Origin: Dehalococcoidia bacterium
GTDB lineage: Bacteria > Chloroflexota > Dehalococcoidia > GIF9 > AB-539-J10
Assembly (NCBI GenBank): GCA_003562555.1
Contig: PWUO01000043.1
Coordinates: forward strand, 1 to 9,205
Direction: 5' to 3'
DNA: 9,205 bases
A program made the position numbers and the translations under genes. Positions 1 through 6,545 of the stretch are shown in pieces; the first letter of the stretch is position 1; each line of letters opens with the position of its first letter. The notes under the pieces are model-generated. The model made no database searches. It saw nothing but the letters and a program-made list of their open reading frames with translations, and was not told where the DNA came from.

Positions 1-2978
1 CTGCATCGTGGTATCGCGACCTGTTTGGCGACTACTACATTGAGTTGCAGCGACATCCAATACCCGACCTTGAGCGGGCCAATCCGGAACTGGAAGCACT
101 TGCCCGGCGGCTCGAGATTCCCGTTGTAGCAACCTTCGATGTGCACTACGTGGATCGTGGTGACGCCGAGGCGCATGACCTGCTGCTTTGTGTACAGACC
201 AACGCGGTGGTGTATGACGAGAAGCGCCTGAGGATGGCTGGTGACTACTTCTACCTGCGAGGCCCCGAGGAAGTGGCGGACCTGTTCAGGGACCTGCCCG
301 AAGCCGTGGCGAACAGCGCAAAGATCGCGGACCAGTGTGATCTCGATCTGGATTTCCACCAGTTGCATCTTCCCGAGGTGGCGTTGCCCGAGGGTCGCTC
401 CGCCGAAGAACACCTGGCGGCACTGTGCTGGGACGGGTTTGCAAAGAGGTTCCCGGAGCCCTCGCCCGAGCTTGAAGACCGACTCACGCACGAGCTCGAC
501 GTGATAGGCAGGACACAGTTTGCCGACTATTTCCTGGTTGTCTGGGACATCGTCTCCTACGCGAAGCAAAGCGGCAACTACTACGGTGTACGGGGCAGCG
601 CGGCGGCGAGCCTGGTTCTTTACTGTCTCTCCATAACGGACATCAATCCGATCGAGTACGGTCTCGTCTTCGAACGTTTCCTCAACATTGAGCGCAGCGA
701 GATGCCGGATATCGACCTTGACTTCCAGGACGACCGGCGTGAGGACATGCTCTCGTATGTCAACGCACGCTATGGCACCGACCATGTTGCGCAGATCATC
801 ACGTTTGGAACTATGGGCGCGCGTGGTGCTCTGCGGGACGCAGGCCGCGCACTCGGCATGCCATACAGTCAAGTTGACAATGTGGCCCGCCTGATTCCCC
901 AGGAGTTGACGATAACCCTCGATCGTGCGGTGGCTGAAAGTGCAGAGGTGCGCCACGTATATGAGAATGATGATGATGTACGCCGGCTTGTCGACTCGGC
1001 TCGGCGGATCGAGGGACTGGTGCGGCATGCGAGTACTCATGCGGCCGGTGTGGTCATCTCACGCGCCCCGCTTGTGAGCCACACGCCGCTGCAGCCACTC
1101 GGCAAGTCGGGCCAGCAGGGCCTTATGACGCAGTACCATATGTGGAATATCGCCAAGCTGGGGCTCCTGAAGATGGACTTCCTCGGGCTGTCCAACCTGA
1201 CGATTCTTGCAAAGGCTCAGGAGTCGATCAGCCGGCGCCATGGCGTGCAGATCGACTTCGCGCTGCTTCCGCTTGACGACCGCAAGACGTTCGAATTGCT
1301 GGCTTCGGGGGAGACCCGTGACATCTTCCAGCTCGAGAGCAAGGGTATGCGGCGGTACCTGCAGGAACTGAGGCCGTCGGTGTTCGCCGATATCTCCGCC
1401 ATGGTGGCTCTTTACCGTCCCGGCCCCATGGAACAGATCGACACCTTCATTCGCGCCAAGCAGGGCGCTGTGCAGGCGAGGTACCCTCACCCCGCGCTCG
1501 AGAGGATACTGGAGGAAACCTACGGCGTCATTGTGTACCAGGAGCAGGTCATGTTCATTGCCCGTACGCTGGCAGGATACTCGATGGGCCAGGCAGATAT
1601 CTTTCGCAAGGCGATGGGCAAGAAGATCCCCGAGGTCATGAGGGAACAGGAGCAGACCTTCGTTGCCGGGGCGGTCGCCAACGGGATCGACGAACGGCTC
1701 GCACGTGAGATATTCGCGCTGATCGAACCGTTTGCCGGCTATGCGTTTAACAAGGCGCACAGCGTCAGTTACGCACTCGTAGCGTATCGAGGGGCGTATC
1801 TGAAGGCGAACTACCCGGTCGAGTACATCTCGGCCTTCATGAATACCTATTTGGATAATACGGACAAGATCTGTCTCGCTGTCGAGGAGTGCCGTAAGAT
1901 GGGCATCGGCATTCTTCCCCCTGATGTGAACCGGAGTGATGTCGGATTCACGATCGAGGACACTGATGAGGGCCAGGCGATACGGTTCGGCCTTGCGGCG
2001 GTGAAGAACGTTGGGGTTGGGCCCATAGATATGATGCTCAAGGCTCGCCGGAGCGGAGAGACATTCAGTTCCGCGGGTGACTTCTGCCGACGCGTTGGTG
2101 CCAGGGGAGTCAACAAGAAGGTGATGGAAAGCCTGATACGCGTTGGAGCATTCGACTGCCTGGGGACCAGGTCCGGACTCCTTGCCGCGCTGGATCGCAT
2201 GATCGCCATCGCTCAGGCCGAGCAACGTTCGAGAGACTCGGGTCAGTCTTCCCTCTTCGACGTGATGCCCGAGACTCCGGATGATCTGGAACTGGACCCG
2301 GGGAGTGGCATTCCGGATGTCGGCGCGCGTGAGAAGATGGCCTGGGAGAGGGAACTTGCGGGTGTCTGTTTCTCTCCTCATCCCGTCGAGGCGATCCGCG
2401 GCGAACTGGACGGGATTGTGACGACTTCCTGTGGCACGCTGGGGCCTGAGCACCTCGAGAGGGAGGTAGTGGTCGCGGGGATGATCGGGTCGATTCGACA
2501 GTCGTTGACGAAGGAGGGACGCCCTTTTGTGGTGGCACAGCTCGAGGACATGTCGGGCAGCATCGAGGTCACCGTGTGGCCCCGGATTCACCAGGCAACA
2601 AGAGGCCTGTGGGCTGAAGGGGCGATGCTGATCGTCAAGGGCCAGTTGCGCGGTCGTGAAGGGCAGTACCAGATCAGTTGCCAGCAGGCGCAGAGGTTCA
2701 CCCCGGGGCAGAACACCCGACATAAGCGTGCGCGCCAGCGCGAGCTCGTCATTGAACTCAGAGAGACGGATGACAGCCGGGCTGATGTTGCATTGCTGAG
2801 CAGAGTAGTAGATCTGCTCAGGTCGTATCCCGGCGAGGACGCGGTGGCGCTCATCATCGACACGGCATCGGGCGAGAGAACGGAGCTGGAGATGCCGGAT
2901 GTCCGGGTGGCTCTTTGTGCCGAGCTGGAACGAGAGCTCTCGAGCGTGCTCGTCGATGCCTCATACCATGTCGACTGA
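1..2978 (+). CDS. dnaE: DNA polymerase III subunit alpha, N-terminus cut off by window edge
   Basis: This is the catalytic subunit of the replicative DNA polymerase. The reading frame is already open at position 3 (…WYRDLFGDYYIELQ…), so the gene starts outside the window; most of the PHP domain, roughly the first 170 residues by comparison with the family, is missing. Numbering from the TTG codon at 45, the visible parts are: end of the PHP domain; RGSAAAS motif; catalytic aspartates in PDIDLDF (D222, D224) and in MDFLGL (D378); VYQEQVM and FNKAHSVSYAL palm/fingers motifs; a helix-hairpin-helix near 688-706; a QSSLF sequence (734-738) that fits the internal sliding-clamp-binding motif; an OB fold near 805-880; and a C-terminal tail with LVIELRETDD. 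It ends with TGA at 2976-2978 and overlaps the convergent methyltransferase gene by 18 bp. There is no polC-type exonuclease insertion, so this is the DnaE form. Identification is very secure. Confidence 0.97.
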   Translation, partial: ASWYRDLFGDYYIELQRHPIPDLERANPELEALARRLEIPVVATFDVHYVDRGDAEAHDLLLCVQTNAVVYDEKRLRMAGDYFYLRGPEEVADLFRDLPEAVANSAKIADQCDLDLDFHQLHLPEVALPEGRSAEEHLAALCWDGFAKRFPEPSPELEDRLTHELDVIGRTQFADYFLVVWDIVSYAKQSGNYYGVRGSAAASLVLYCLSITDINPIEYGLVFERFLNIERSEMPDIDLDFQDDRREDMLSYVNARYGTDHVAQIITFGTMGARGALRDAGRALGMPYSQVDNVARLIPQELTITLDRAVAESAEVRHVYENDDDVRRLVDSARRIEGLVRHASTHAAGVVISRAPLVSHTPLQPLGKSGQQGLMTQYHMWNIAKLGLLKMDFLGLSNLTILAKAQESISRRHGVQIDFALLPLDDRKTFELLASGETRDIFQLESKGMRRYLQELRPSVFADISAMVALYRPGPMEQIDTFIRAKQGAVQARYPHPALERILEETYGVIVYQEQVMFIARTLAGYSMGQADIFRKAMGKKIPEVMREQEQTFVAGAVANGIDERLAREIFALIEPFAGYAFNKAHSVSYALVAYRGAYLKANYPVEYISAFMNTYLDNTDKICLAVEECRKMGIGILPPDVNRSDVGFTIEDTDEGQAIRFGLAAVKNVGVGPIDMMLKARRSGETFSSAGDFCRRVGARGVNKKVMESLIRVGAFDCLGTRSGLLAALDRMIAIAQAEQRSRDSGQSSLFDVMPETPDDLELDPGSGIPDVGAREKMAWERELAGVCFSPHPVEAIRGELDGIVTTSCGTLGPEHLEREVVVAGMIGSIRQSLTKEGRPFVVAQLEDMSGSIEVTVWPRIHQATRGLWAEGAMLIVKGQLRGREGQYQISCQQAQRFTPGQNTRHKRARQRELVIELRETDDSRADVALLSRVVDLLRSYPGEDAVALIIDTASGERTELEMPDVRVALCAELERELSSVLVDASYHVD

Positions 2979-3503
2979 CGTGTGCTGCTGTCCGGACTCA
3001 ATCGACAGCAGAAGCTGTTTTGTTGCCAACCCGCTTCCGAACCCCGTGAGGCTTCCGTTGGCTCCGATCACCCTGTGGCAGGGCACGATGATTGGCACCG
3101 GATTGTGGTGAAGCGCCTGTCCTGCCGCCCGGCAGGCCAGTGGTTGTCCCGCGATGGCCGCCACCCAACCGTAACTCCTGGTCTCACCGTACGGAATGAG
3201 TCGTGTTGCATCCCAGACGCGGGACCGGAATCCGGTCCAGTCTCTGCGGTCGAGGCGATCCGGAAAGGAAATCTGCTCTCCTTGCAGGAATGCGATAAGA
3301 CGTTCGGGCAGTGTGCCAAACCGTGAAGGTGTGAGCTTCTGCATTTCACCCGGCGACCTCTTGGCCTGCAGGAACACCCGCTTAAGAGCAAGATGAGGAT
3401 TGCATACGGGCAACACTACATGAGCGATACCCTCAGACGAGCCAGCAATCACCATCCATCCCATGGGGGTTGAGAAGATGGCGTAGTCCATAGGTGACTT
3501 CAC
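2961..3503 (-). CDS. ogt: Methylated-DNA--[protein]-cysteine S-methyltransferase (Ogt type)
   Basis: This suicide repair protein transfers alkyl groups from O6-alkylguanine (and O4-alkylthymine) in DNA onto its own cysteine. The 180-residue product shows the N-terminal methyltransferase domain (about 5-80), the helix-turn-helix DNA-binding part with IPYGETRSYG (103-112), the RAAGQA arginine-finger helix (R125), the active site VPCHRVIG with acceptor C142, and the closing GFGSGLATKQLLL element. Length and motif order are normal for Ogt. The start is uncertain. GTG at 3503 overlaps the hpf stop in a GTGTGA arrangement, which would give translational coupling. An ATG at 3491 (residue 5) gives an equally normal N-terminus. 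Neither has a clear Shine-Dalgarno sequence. It is the last gene of the leftward block, and its 3' end overlaps dnaE by 18 bp. The symbol could equally be given as mgmt/adaB-like; the biochemical class is secure. Confidence 0.93.
   Translation of the reverse strand: MKSPMDYAIFSTPMGWMVIAGSSEGIAHVVLPVCNPHLALKRVFLQAKRSPGEMQKLTPSRFGTLPERLIAFLQGEQISFPDRLDRRDWTGFRSRVWDATRLIPYGETRSYGWVAAIAGQPLACRAAGQALHHNPVPIIVPCHRVIGANGSLTGFGSGLATKQLLLSIESGQQHTSVDMV
2985..3020 (+). terminator. Weak candidate terminator downstream of dnaE
   Basis: A perfect 8-bp inverted repeat begins 6 nt after the dnaE stop codon: CTGCTGTC at 2985-2992 and GACAGCAG at 3004-3011, with an 11-nt loop. TTTT follows at 3017-3020, broken by G and starting 5 nt beyond the stem. 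The U-tract is poor and the whole structure lies inside the 3' end of the opposing methyltransferase gene, so part of it is constrained by that protein. It could limit read-through of dnaE into antisense transcription. This rests on sequence inspection only. Confidence 0.3.
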
Positions 3504-4051
3504 ACAGTAGGTTCTATCAGCCCGTAGTTACCGTCCTTTCTCCTGTAGATCAGGTTGGCCTGGTTGTTATCCGCGTTTAAGAAGAGGAAGAAGTCGTGCC
3601 CCAGCAATTCCATTTGCTCGGTGGCCTCGTCCAGGGGCATCGGCTTCAGAGTGAACTGCTTGGTCTTCACCACTCGCGCCGGCTGCTCGGGCGGTGTCAA
3701 CTCGTCATTTGCTGTGGCTGGTTCCATCTTGCGAACGCTGTCGTTACCCTTCTCGATGCGCTTGCCCTTGTAGCGTGAGACACGGTTGGTCAAGGCGTCT
3801 GTGACACGATCGATCGCAGTGCGGACATCTTCTGCCCGTTCCTGAGCCCTGATCACAACACCGTTACTTACGAGAGTCACCTGGACCACGAATCGCTGGT
3901 CGGGTTGTCTCGTTCCTTCTTCGGCGATCTCTACCTTGCCGCTGTCTATGCTGGGAAGGTAGCGGGCCATCTTGCCGATACGCGTGGCTGCGTATTCTTC
4001 AATGGCGGGAGATACTGCGACGTTGTTCTTGGTCTGAATCCGTAATTCCAT
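3500..4051 (-). CDS. hpf: Ribosome hibernation-promoting factor, long form
   Basis: Long-form HPF binds the 30S decoding region and drives pairing of 70S ribosomes into inactive 100S dimers in stationary phase or stress. The 183-residue product has the N-terminal RaiA/YfiA fold (about 1-105; MELRIQTKNNVAVSPAIEEYA, basic helices near RYKGKR), a variable linker (about 105-127) and the conserved C-terminal dimerisation domain (about 128-183; TKQFTLKPM, EQMELLGHDFFLF, YRRKDGNYGLIEP). The full C-terminal domain distinguishes it from short HPF and from RaiA. The start is an ATG with a strong Shine-Dalgarno sequence, GGGAGG, 5-6 nt upstream (complement of 4058-4063). It lies 14 bp after comF and overlaps the following methyltransferase gene by 4 bp if that gene uses GTG. 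A comF-hpf neighbourhood is also known in Firmicutes, where secA often follows; secA is absent here. Confidence 0.96.
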   Translation of the reverse strand: MELRIQTKNNVAVSPAIEEYAATRIGKMARYLPSIDSGKVEIAEEGTRQPDQRFVVQVTLVSNGVVIRAQERAEDVRTAIDRVTDALTNRVSRYKGKRIEKGNDSVRKMEPATANDELTPPEQPARVVKTKQFTLKPMPLDEATEQMELLGHDFFLFLNADNNQANLIYRRKDGNYGLIEPTV

Positions 4052-4065
4052 GGGAACCTCCCTTA

Positions 4066-4764
4066 CTACACTTCTCTTGCGACCGTCAGCGCGTTGACAT
4101 CGATTGCCCCGGCTCCTCGTAGAGCCGTGGCGCAGGCCTCAAGTGTGGCTCCAGTGGTACACACATCGTCGATCAGCGTGATGCGGGCGGCCTCAAGCGG
4201 GCGGCCCGTGTATTCGAATGCATTCTGCACATTACGCCGCCTTTCATCGACATTTCTCGTTCTCACCTGACTCGACCCTGCACCTGTTCTCCTGAGACAC
4301 TTCGGCAGGACCGGGAGTCTGTGATGTCTTCCCAGTTCGTGAGCCAGCAGCGCTGCCTGGTTGTAGCCCCGGCGCTTGTAACTGGTCGGGTGTAATGGCA
4401 CCGGCACGATTGCGTCAGGCAGGTCGCTTTGCTCGGACAGATGCGACGAAAGGAATCCCGCCAGCGTAGGTGCGATTGCCCTGAGGTTGCGGTACTTGAG
4501 TTCGTGAATCGCTTCACGCACCGTTCCCTCAAATCGAAAAACCGATCGTATGGTGGACACGGAGCTTGAGCTCTGCGCGCAGGCCGGACAGAGGATACCG
4601 CTGATCTGGGGCTGGCCACAACGGGGACATATGGGTCCCACCAGGAACGCCATGTCAGCCTTGCAGTTCGCACAAATATAACTGCCGAGCTTGCCACATC
4701 CCACGCAGATGCGAGGGAATAGACAATCCAGCGCCAGATTGGCGATACCACTGACGCGAAGCAC
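4066..4764 (-). CDS. comF: ComF-family phosphoribosyltransferase-like protein with double zinc finger
   Basis: ComF/ComFC/GntX proteins are needed for uptake of transforming DNA in competent bacteria; their exact chemistry is not settled. The 232-residue product shows two Cys4 zinc-finger units at the N-terminus (C20, C23, C31, C34 and C46, C49, C59, C62). A type I phosphoribosyltransferase domain follows: VPVPLHPTSYKRRGYNQA in the middle, and the PRPP-binding loop LIDDVCTTGAT at 197-207, with the acidic pair D199/D200. The length is normal. Translation appears to begin at GTG (4764-4762), 17 bp after the upstream stop. No good Shine-Dalgarno sequence is visible there, so coupling to the upstream gene is likely. 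The neighbours are the zinc-ribbon gene upstream and hpf downstream. No other competence gene is in the window, so a role in transformation here is an inference from the family only. Confidence 0.94.
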   Translation of the reverse strand: MLRVSGIANLALDCLFPRICVGCGKLGSYICANCKADMAFLVGPICPRCGQPQISGILCPACAQSSSSVSTIRSVFRFEGTVREAIHELKYRNLRAIAPTLAGFLSSHLSEQSDLPDAIVPVPLHPTSYKRRGYNQAALLAHELGRHHRLPVLPKCLRRTGAGSSQVRTRNVDERRRNVQNAFEYTGRPLEAARITLIDDVCTTGATLEACATALRGAGAIDVNALTVAREV

Positions 4765-4781
4765 GATTGCGTGATCCCGCG

Positions 4782-4991
4782 CTAATGGCTGCGGGCGCGG
4801 AGTTCACCGCTAAGAATGGGCTCGTTGAGGTATATCTCACCGTTCCTGATCTTCAGGTTATACCCGCAACCAGGATTCGTGCACACCCATGCCTTGTAGC
4901 GAATCGTCGCACCTTGGCTTCCAAAGTCAGACAGGGGAACGAGATCTCCCTTGTCACAGCTCAGGCACTTTGGGAAAGGAGAGTTCTCCAA
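4782..4991 (-). CDS. Small zinc-ribbon protein of unknown function (TTG start)
   Basis: This gene encodes a 69-residue product that I do not recognise. It has two knuckles, KCLSC (C9, C12) and VCTNPGC (C37, C42), about 25 residues apart, which fits a single zinc ribbon binding one metal ion. The region between them (SDFGSQGATIRYKAW) and the following GYNLKIRNGEIYLNE look like short beta strands. The open frame extends upstream to 5126, but that longer version would run over the promoter and 62 bp into thpR. I chose TTG at 4991 because GGGAGG lies 9 nt upstream (complement of 5001-5006) and the protein then begins directly before the first knuckle (MENSPFPKC). It sits first after a probable promoter and 17 bp ahead of comF. 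Possible roles include nucleic-acid or protein binding, or a partner of ComF, whose N-terminus is also a zinc finger; none of these is shown by the sequence. Confidence 0.75.
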   Translation of the reverse strand: MENSPFPKCLSCDKGDLVPLSDFGSQGATIRYKAWVCTNPGCGYNLKIRNGEIYLNEPILSGELRARSH

Positions 4992-5000
4992 GGTAATCCA

Positions 5001-5006
5001 CCTCCC
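5001..5006 (-). promoter_or_regulatory. Shine-Dalgarno site deciding the zinc-ribbon start
   Basis: On the minus strand GGGAGG is followed by a 9-nt spacer and TTG. The same core precedes hpf and the Nudix gene in this window, so it matches the ribosome's preferred signal here. It supports the TTG start over upstream in-frame alternatives. Confidence 0.7.
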
Positions 5007-5010
5007 ACCG

Positions 5011-5026
5011 ATACTGGGCACAGTAT
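5011..5026. repeat. 16-bp palindrome over the -10/start region (candidate operator)
   Basis: ATACTG and CAGTAT form perfect 6-bp arms around a 4-bp centre. The palindrome covers the predicted -10 box and transcription start, where a dimeric repressor would block initiation. No second copy was seen in the window and I cannot name a regulator. It could also form a small hairpin at the very 5' end of the mRNA. Confidence 0.4.
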
Positions 5027-5050
5027 ATATCAGCCCCCTATCGCTCGCAA
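5022..5050 (-). promoter_or_regulatory. Probable sigma-70-type promoter for the zinc-ribbon/comF/hpf/ogt unit
   Basis: On the minus strand TTGCGA (complement of 5045-5050; 4 of 6 matches to the -35 consensus) and TATACT (complement of 5022-5027; 5 of 6 matches to the -10 consensus) are separated by exactly 17 bp. The expected transcription start, near 5013-5016, would leave a short leader of about 20-25 nt containing the GGGAGG ribosome-binding site. This is the only gap longer than 18 bp inside the leftward block. It is a prediction by eye without expression data. Confidence 0.55.
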
Positions 5051-5062
5051 ACCGTGAGCGAT
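5040..5062. repeat. Inverted repeat directly after thpR, over the -35 box
   Basis: ATCGCTC (5040-5046) and GAGCGAT (5056-5062) are perfect 7-bp arms around a 9-nt loop, 2 bp after the thpR stop codon. On the thpR (minus) strand the stem is followed by AGGGGG rather than a U-tract, so it is not a classical intrinsic terminator. It overlaps the predicted -35 box. It may be a transcript-stabilising hairpin, a partial attenuator or a protein-binding site. Confidence 0.4.
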
Positions 5063-5064
5063 CG

Positions 5065-5670
5065 TCAGTCTCTCCGCGAAGATGGTGTGAATGGAATAAG
5101 AGCCATCCGGTCGTAGACCGCACCACGTGGGGTCAACTGGCTCCTCATAAGGCTGATGCCATTGGCCTCGAATTCGATACCTGTTACGTGGTTGCACTGC
5201 TTGATGGCCGTGCCTATGGCGCTTCGCGTCCTGCCCGACGCTTCCTGGCGGACACGTGCGAGTGTCAGATGGGGTGTGAATGGCCGGTTCTCTCTCGAGA
5301 ATCCCAATTCGGCGAGCGTTGTGTCTATCCGCCGGGCCAGCTCGCTCACCGGGTCGATATCACCAGAGAGCCCTGCCCATATGACCCGTGGGGATTCCAC
5401 GGAGGGAAATCCTCCCAGCGTGTGGACCTCGAATCGCAGGTATGGTGTGGCCACACAGGCATGCGTCAGCCTTCGCTGCACCTCTTCGAGTCTGTCCGAC
5501 GGTACCTGTCCGAGGAACTTGAGGGTGAGATGAATGTTGGCCGAAGCCACCCACTTGATGTCCGGGCTCGCAACAAGATCCCTGAGGCGCTCAATCACTG
5601 CGCGGACACGGAACCGGGCATCCTCAGGTAGTTCGACGGCCACAAATGAGCGAACGTCGTCAGCACTCAT
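5065..5670 (-). CDS. thpR: RNA 2',3'-cyclic phosphodiesterase
   Basis: ThpR (formerly LigT) belongs to the 2H phosphoesterases and opens 2',3'-cyclic phosphates at RNA ends to 2'-phosphates; the Escherichia coli enzyme was found through its reversible 2'-5' ligation of tRNA halves. The 201-residue product has both signature histidine motifs, HLTL at H47/T49 (after WVASANI) and HLTL at H134/T136 (after RPFTP), plus the usual N-terminus RSFVAVELPED and the GGFPS segment (86-90). The spacing of the two motifs and the length are normal for the family. The ATG (5670-5668) overlaps the stop of the upstream amidohydrolase in an ATGA arrangement, with AAGGAG 10 nt upstream (complement of 5681-5686), so the two are almost certainly co-translated. 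Its cellular substrate is not known from the sequence. Confidence 0.94.
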   Translation of the reverse strand: MSADDVRSFVAVELPEDARFRVRAVIERLRDLVASPDIKWVASANIHLTLKFLGQVPSDRLEEVQRRLTHACVATPYLRFEVHTLGGFPSVESPRVIWAGLSGDIDPVSELARRIDTTLAELGFSRENRPFTPHLTLARVRQEASGRTRSAIGTAIKQCNHVTGIEFEANGISLMRSQLTPRGAVYDRMALIPFTPSSRRD

Positions 5671-6527
5671 GGCGTCGTGTCTCCTTGCGTGGCGAGCACT
5701 CGGATTGCGTTGTCACCGAGGACCGCGCGCAGATTGTCCGGAAGTGCGATCGCCTCGCGTGCGATGTCAAGTGCCCGCTTCTGGGGAATCAGGGGATAGT
5801 CAGAGCCAAACAGTATGTGGTCTGCACCCACCAGGCGCGCTACCGTGTCGAACACTTCGCGCTCGTAGAGGTAGTGAGTCGCAGCTGTGTCAAAGTACAC
5901 ATTCGCCAGGGTCTTTCCCACCTCTGGCATCAGTGCGTAGAATGGCAAACCCCCACCCCAGTGCGCGCATACGAGAGTGGCCTCCGGGAACTCCTTCGCG
6001 AATGCGTATGGCTGTTCTGGAGTTATCGTGCCCTTTCCGGGATACTGGTGGCCAACAGGCTCTGAGACGTGAGTCAGCAGGATCATTTCGTGTCGGTTCA
6101 ACACGTCAACCAGTGGTTTCCAGAGCGAGGCATCGGTGAGGGAATAGGACTGGACGTCCGGACGCAGTTCGCCGACGCCCCTGGCGCCTCCTGCAGCGCA
6201 TCTCTCCAGCTCATGCAGGGCGAGGTCCGGCGACATAAGGTGCAGCATGCAGAATGGGACGATCCGCCCGGGCCACCTGGAGGCTGATTCCAGCAGGTAG
6301 TCATTGGTTCGCATGCACATCTCATGGGTGGACCAGCCGATGTTGAGTGCCACTGACATGGCTATGCCGGTCTCATCCATGCTGTTGATGAGGTCATCGG
6401 CGGTTGTGAGTCTTGCCTTGGGGTCCGCGTACAGCATCTCGAAGCAGGCGTCTGTTCGGGCGAGGGATGCTCTGTCTTGCATCACCCACGGAGGCATCAC
6501 GTGTGTATGAAAGTCCACCAGGGTCAT
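5667..6527 (-). CDS. Amidohydrolase-2 family metal-dependent hydrolase, substrate unknown
   Basis: The 286-residue product is a TIM-barrel enzyme of the amidohydrolase-2 group, which includes decarboxylases of the ACMSD type and various hydrolases. Metal-site motifs run in the expected order: FHTHVMP with H7 and H9 near the N-terminus, LTHVSEP (H153), CAHWGGGLPFY (H189) and FGSDYPL (D243). GVGELRPD near 117-124 adds E120. No signal peptide is visible, so it should be cytoplasmic. The family is clear but the substrate is not; neither hydrolysis nor decarboxylation can be chosen from sequence alone. The ATG start gives a normal N-terminus, although its Shine-Dalgarno sequence is weak. It begins 18 bp after the exonuclease gene and overlaps thpR by 4 bp, which places a small-molecule enzyme between two nucleic-acid enzymes. 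Confidence 0.88.
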   Translation of the reverse strand: MTLVDFHTHVMPPWVMQDRASLARTDACFEMLYADPKARLTTADDLINSMDETGIAMSVALNIGWSTHEMCMRTNDYLLESASRWPGRIVPFCMLHLMSPDLALHELERCAAGGARGVGELRPDVQSYSLTDASLWKPLVDVLNRHEMILLTHVSEPVGHQYPGKGTITPEQPYAFAKEFPEATLVCAHWGGGLPFYALMPEVGKTLANVYFDTAATHYLYEREVFDTVARLVGADHILFGSDYPLIPQKRALDIAREAIALPDNLRAVLGDNAIRVLATQGDTTP

Positions 6528-6545
6528 CGAAGCACCGGTTCCACG

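Noticed and set aside
1059..2723. A 554-codon open frame on the minus strand opposite dnaE
   Set aside because: It lies wholly inside dnaE, whose catalytic and structural motifs are intact along the same stretch. The antisense product has low-complexity Arg/Pro/Leu/His-rich wording with no recognisable fold, as expected from codon bias on the opposite strand.
5011..5026. LexA/SOS box
   Set aside because: The arms carry CTG and CAG, but the 4-bp gap is far from the 10-bp gap of the Escherichia coli box, and it is not a GAAC-4-GTTC type either. It is kept only as an unassigned palindrome.
5040..5062. Intrinsic terminator after thpR
   Set aside because: The stem is not followed by a run of U on the thpR strand; AGGGGG follows instead. 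It is listed as an inverted repeat only.
4992..5126. N-terminal extension of the zinc-ribbon gene to a start at 5126
   Set aside because: It would overlap thpR by 62 bp and run through the predicted promoter and both inverted repeats. The extension has no family likeness, while a good ribosome-binding site stands before TTG 4991.
4951..5631. 226-codon rightward frame opposite thpR
   Set aside because: It is antisense to thpR, which has both HxT catalytic motifs in place. The frame's product has no family features.
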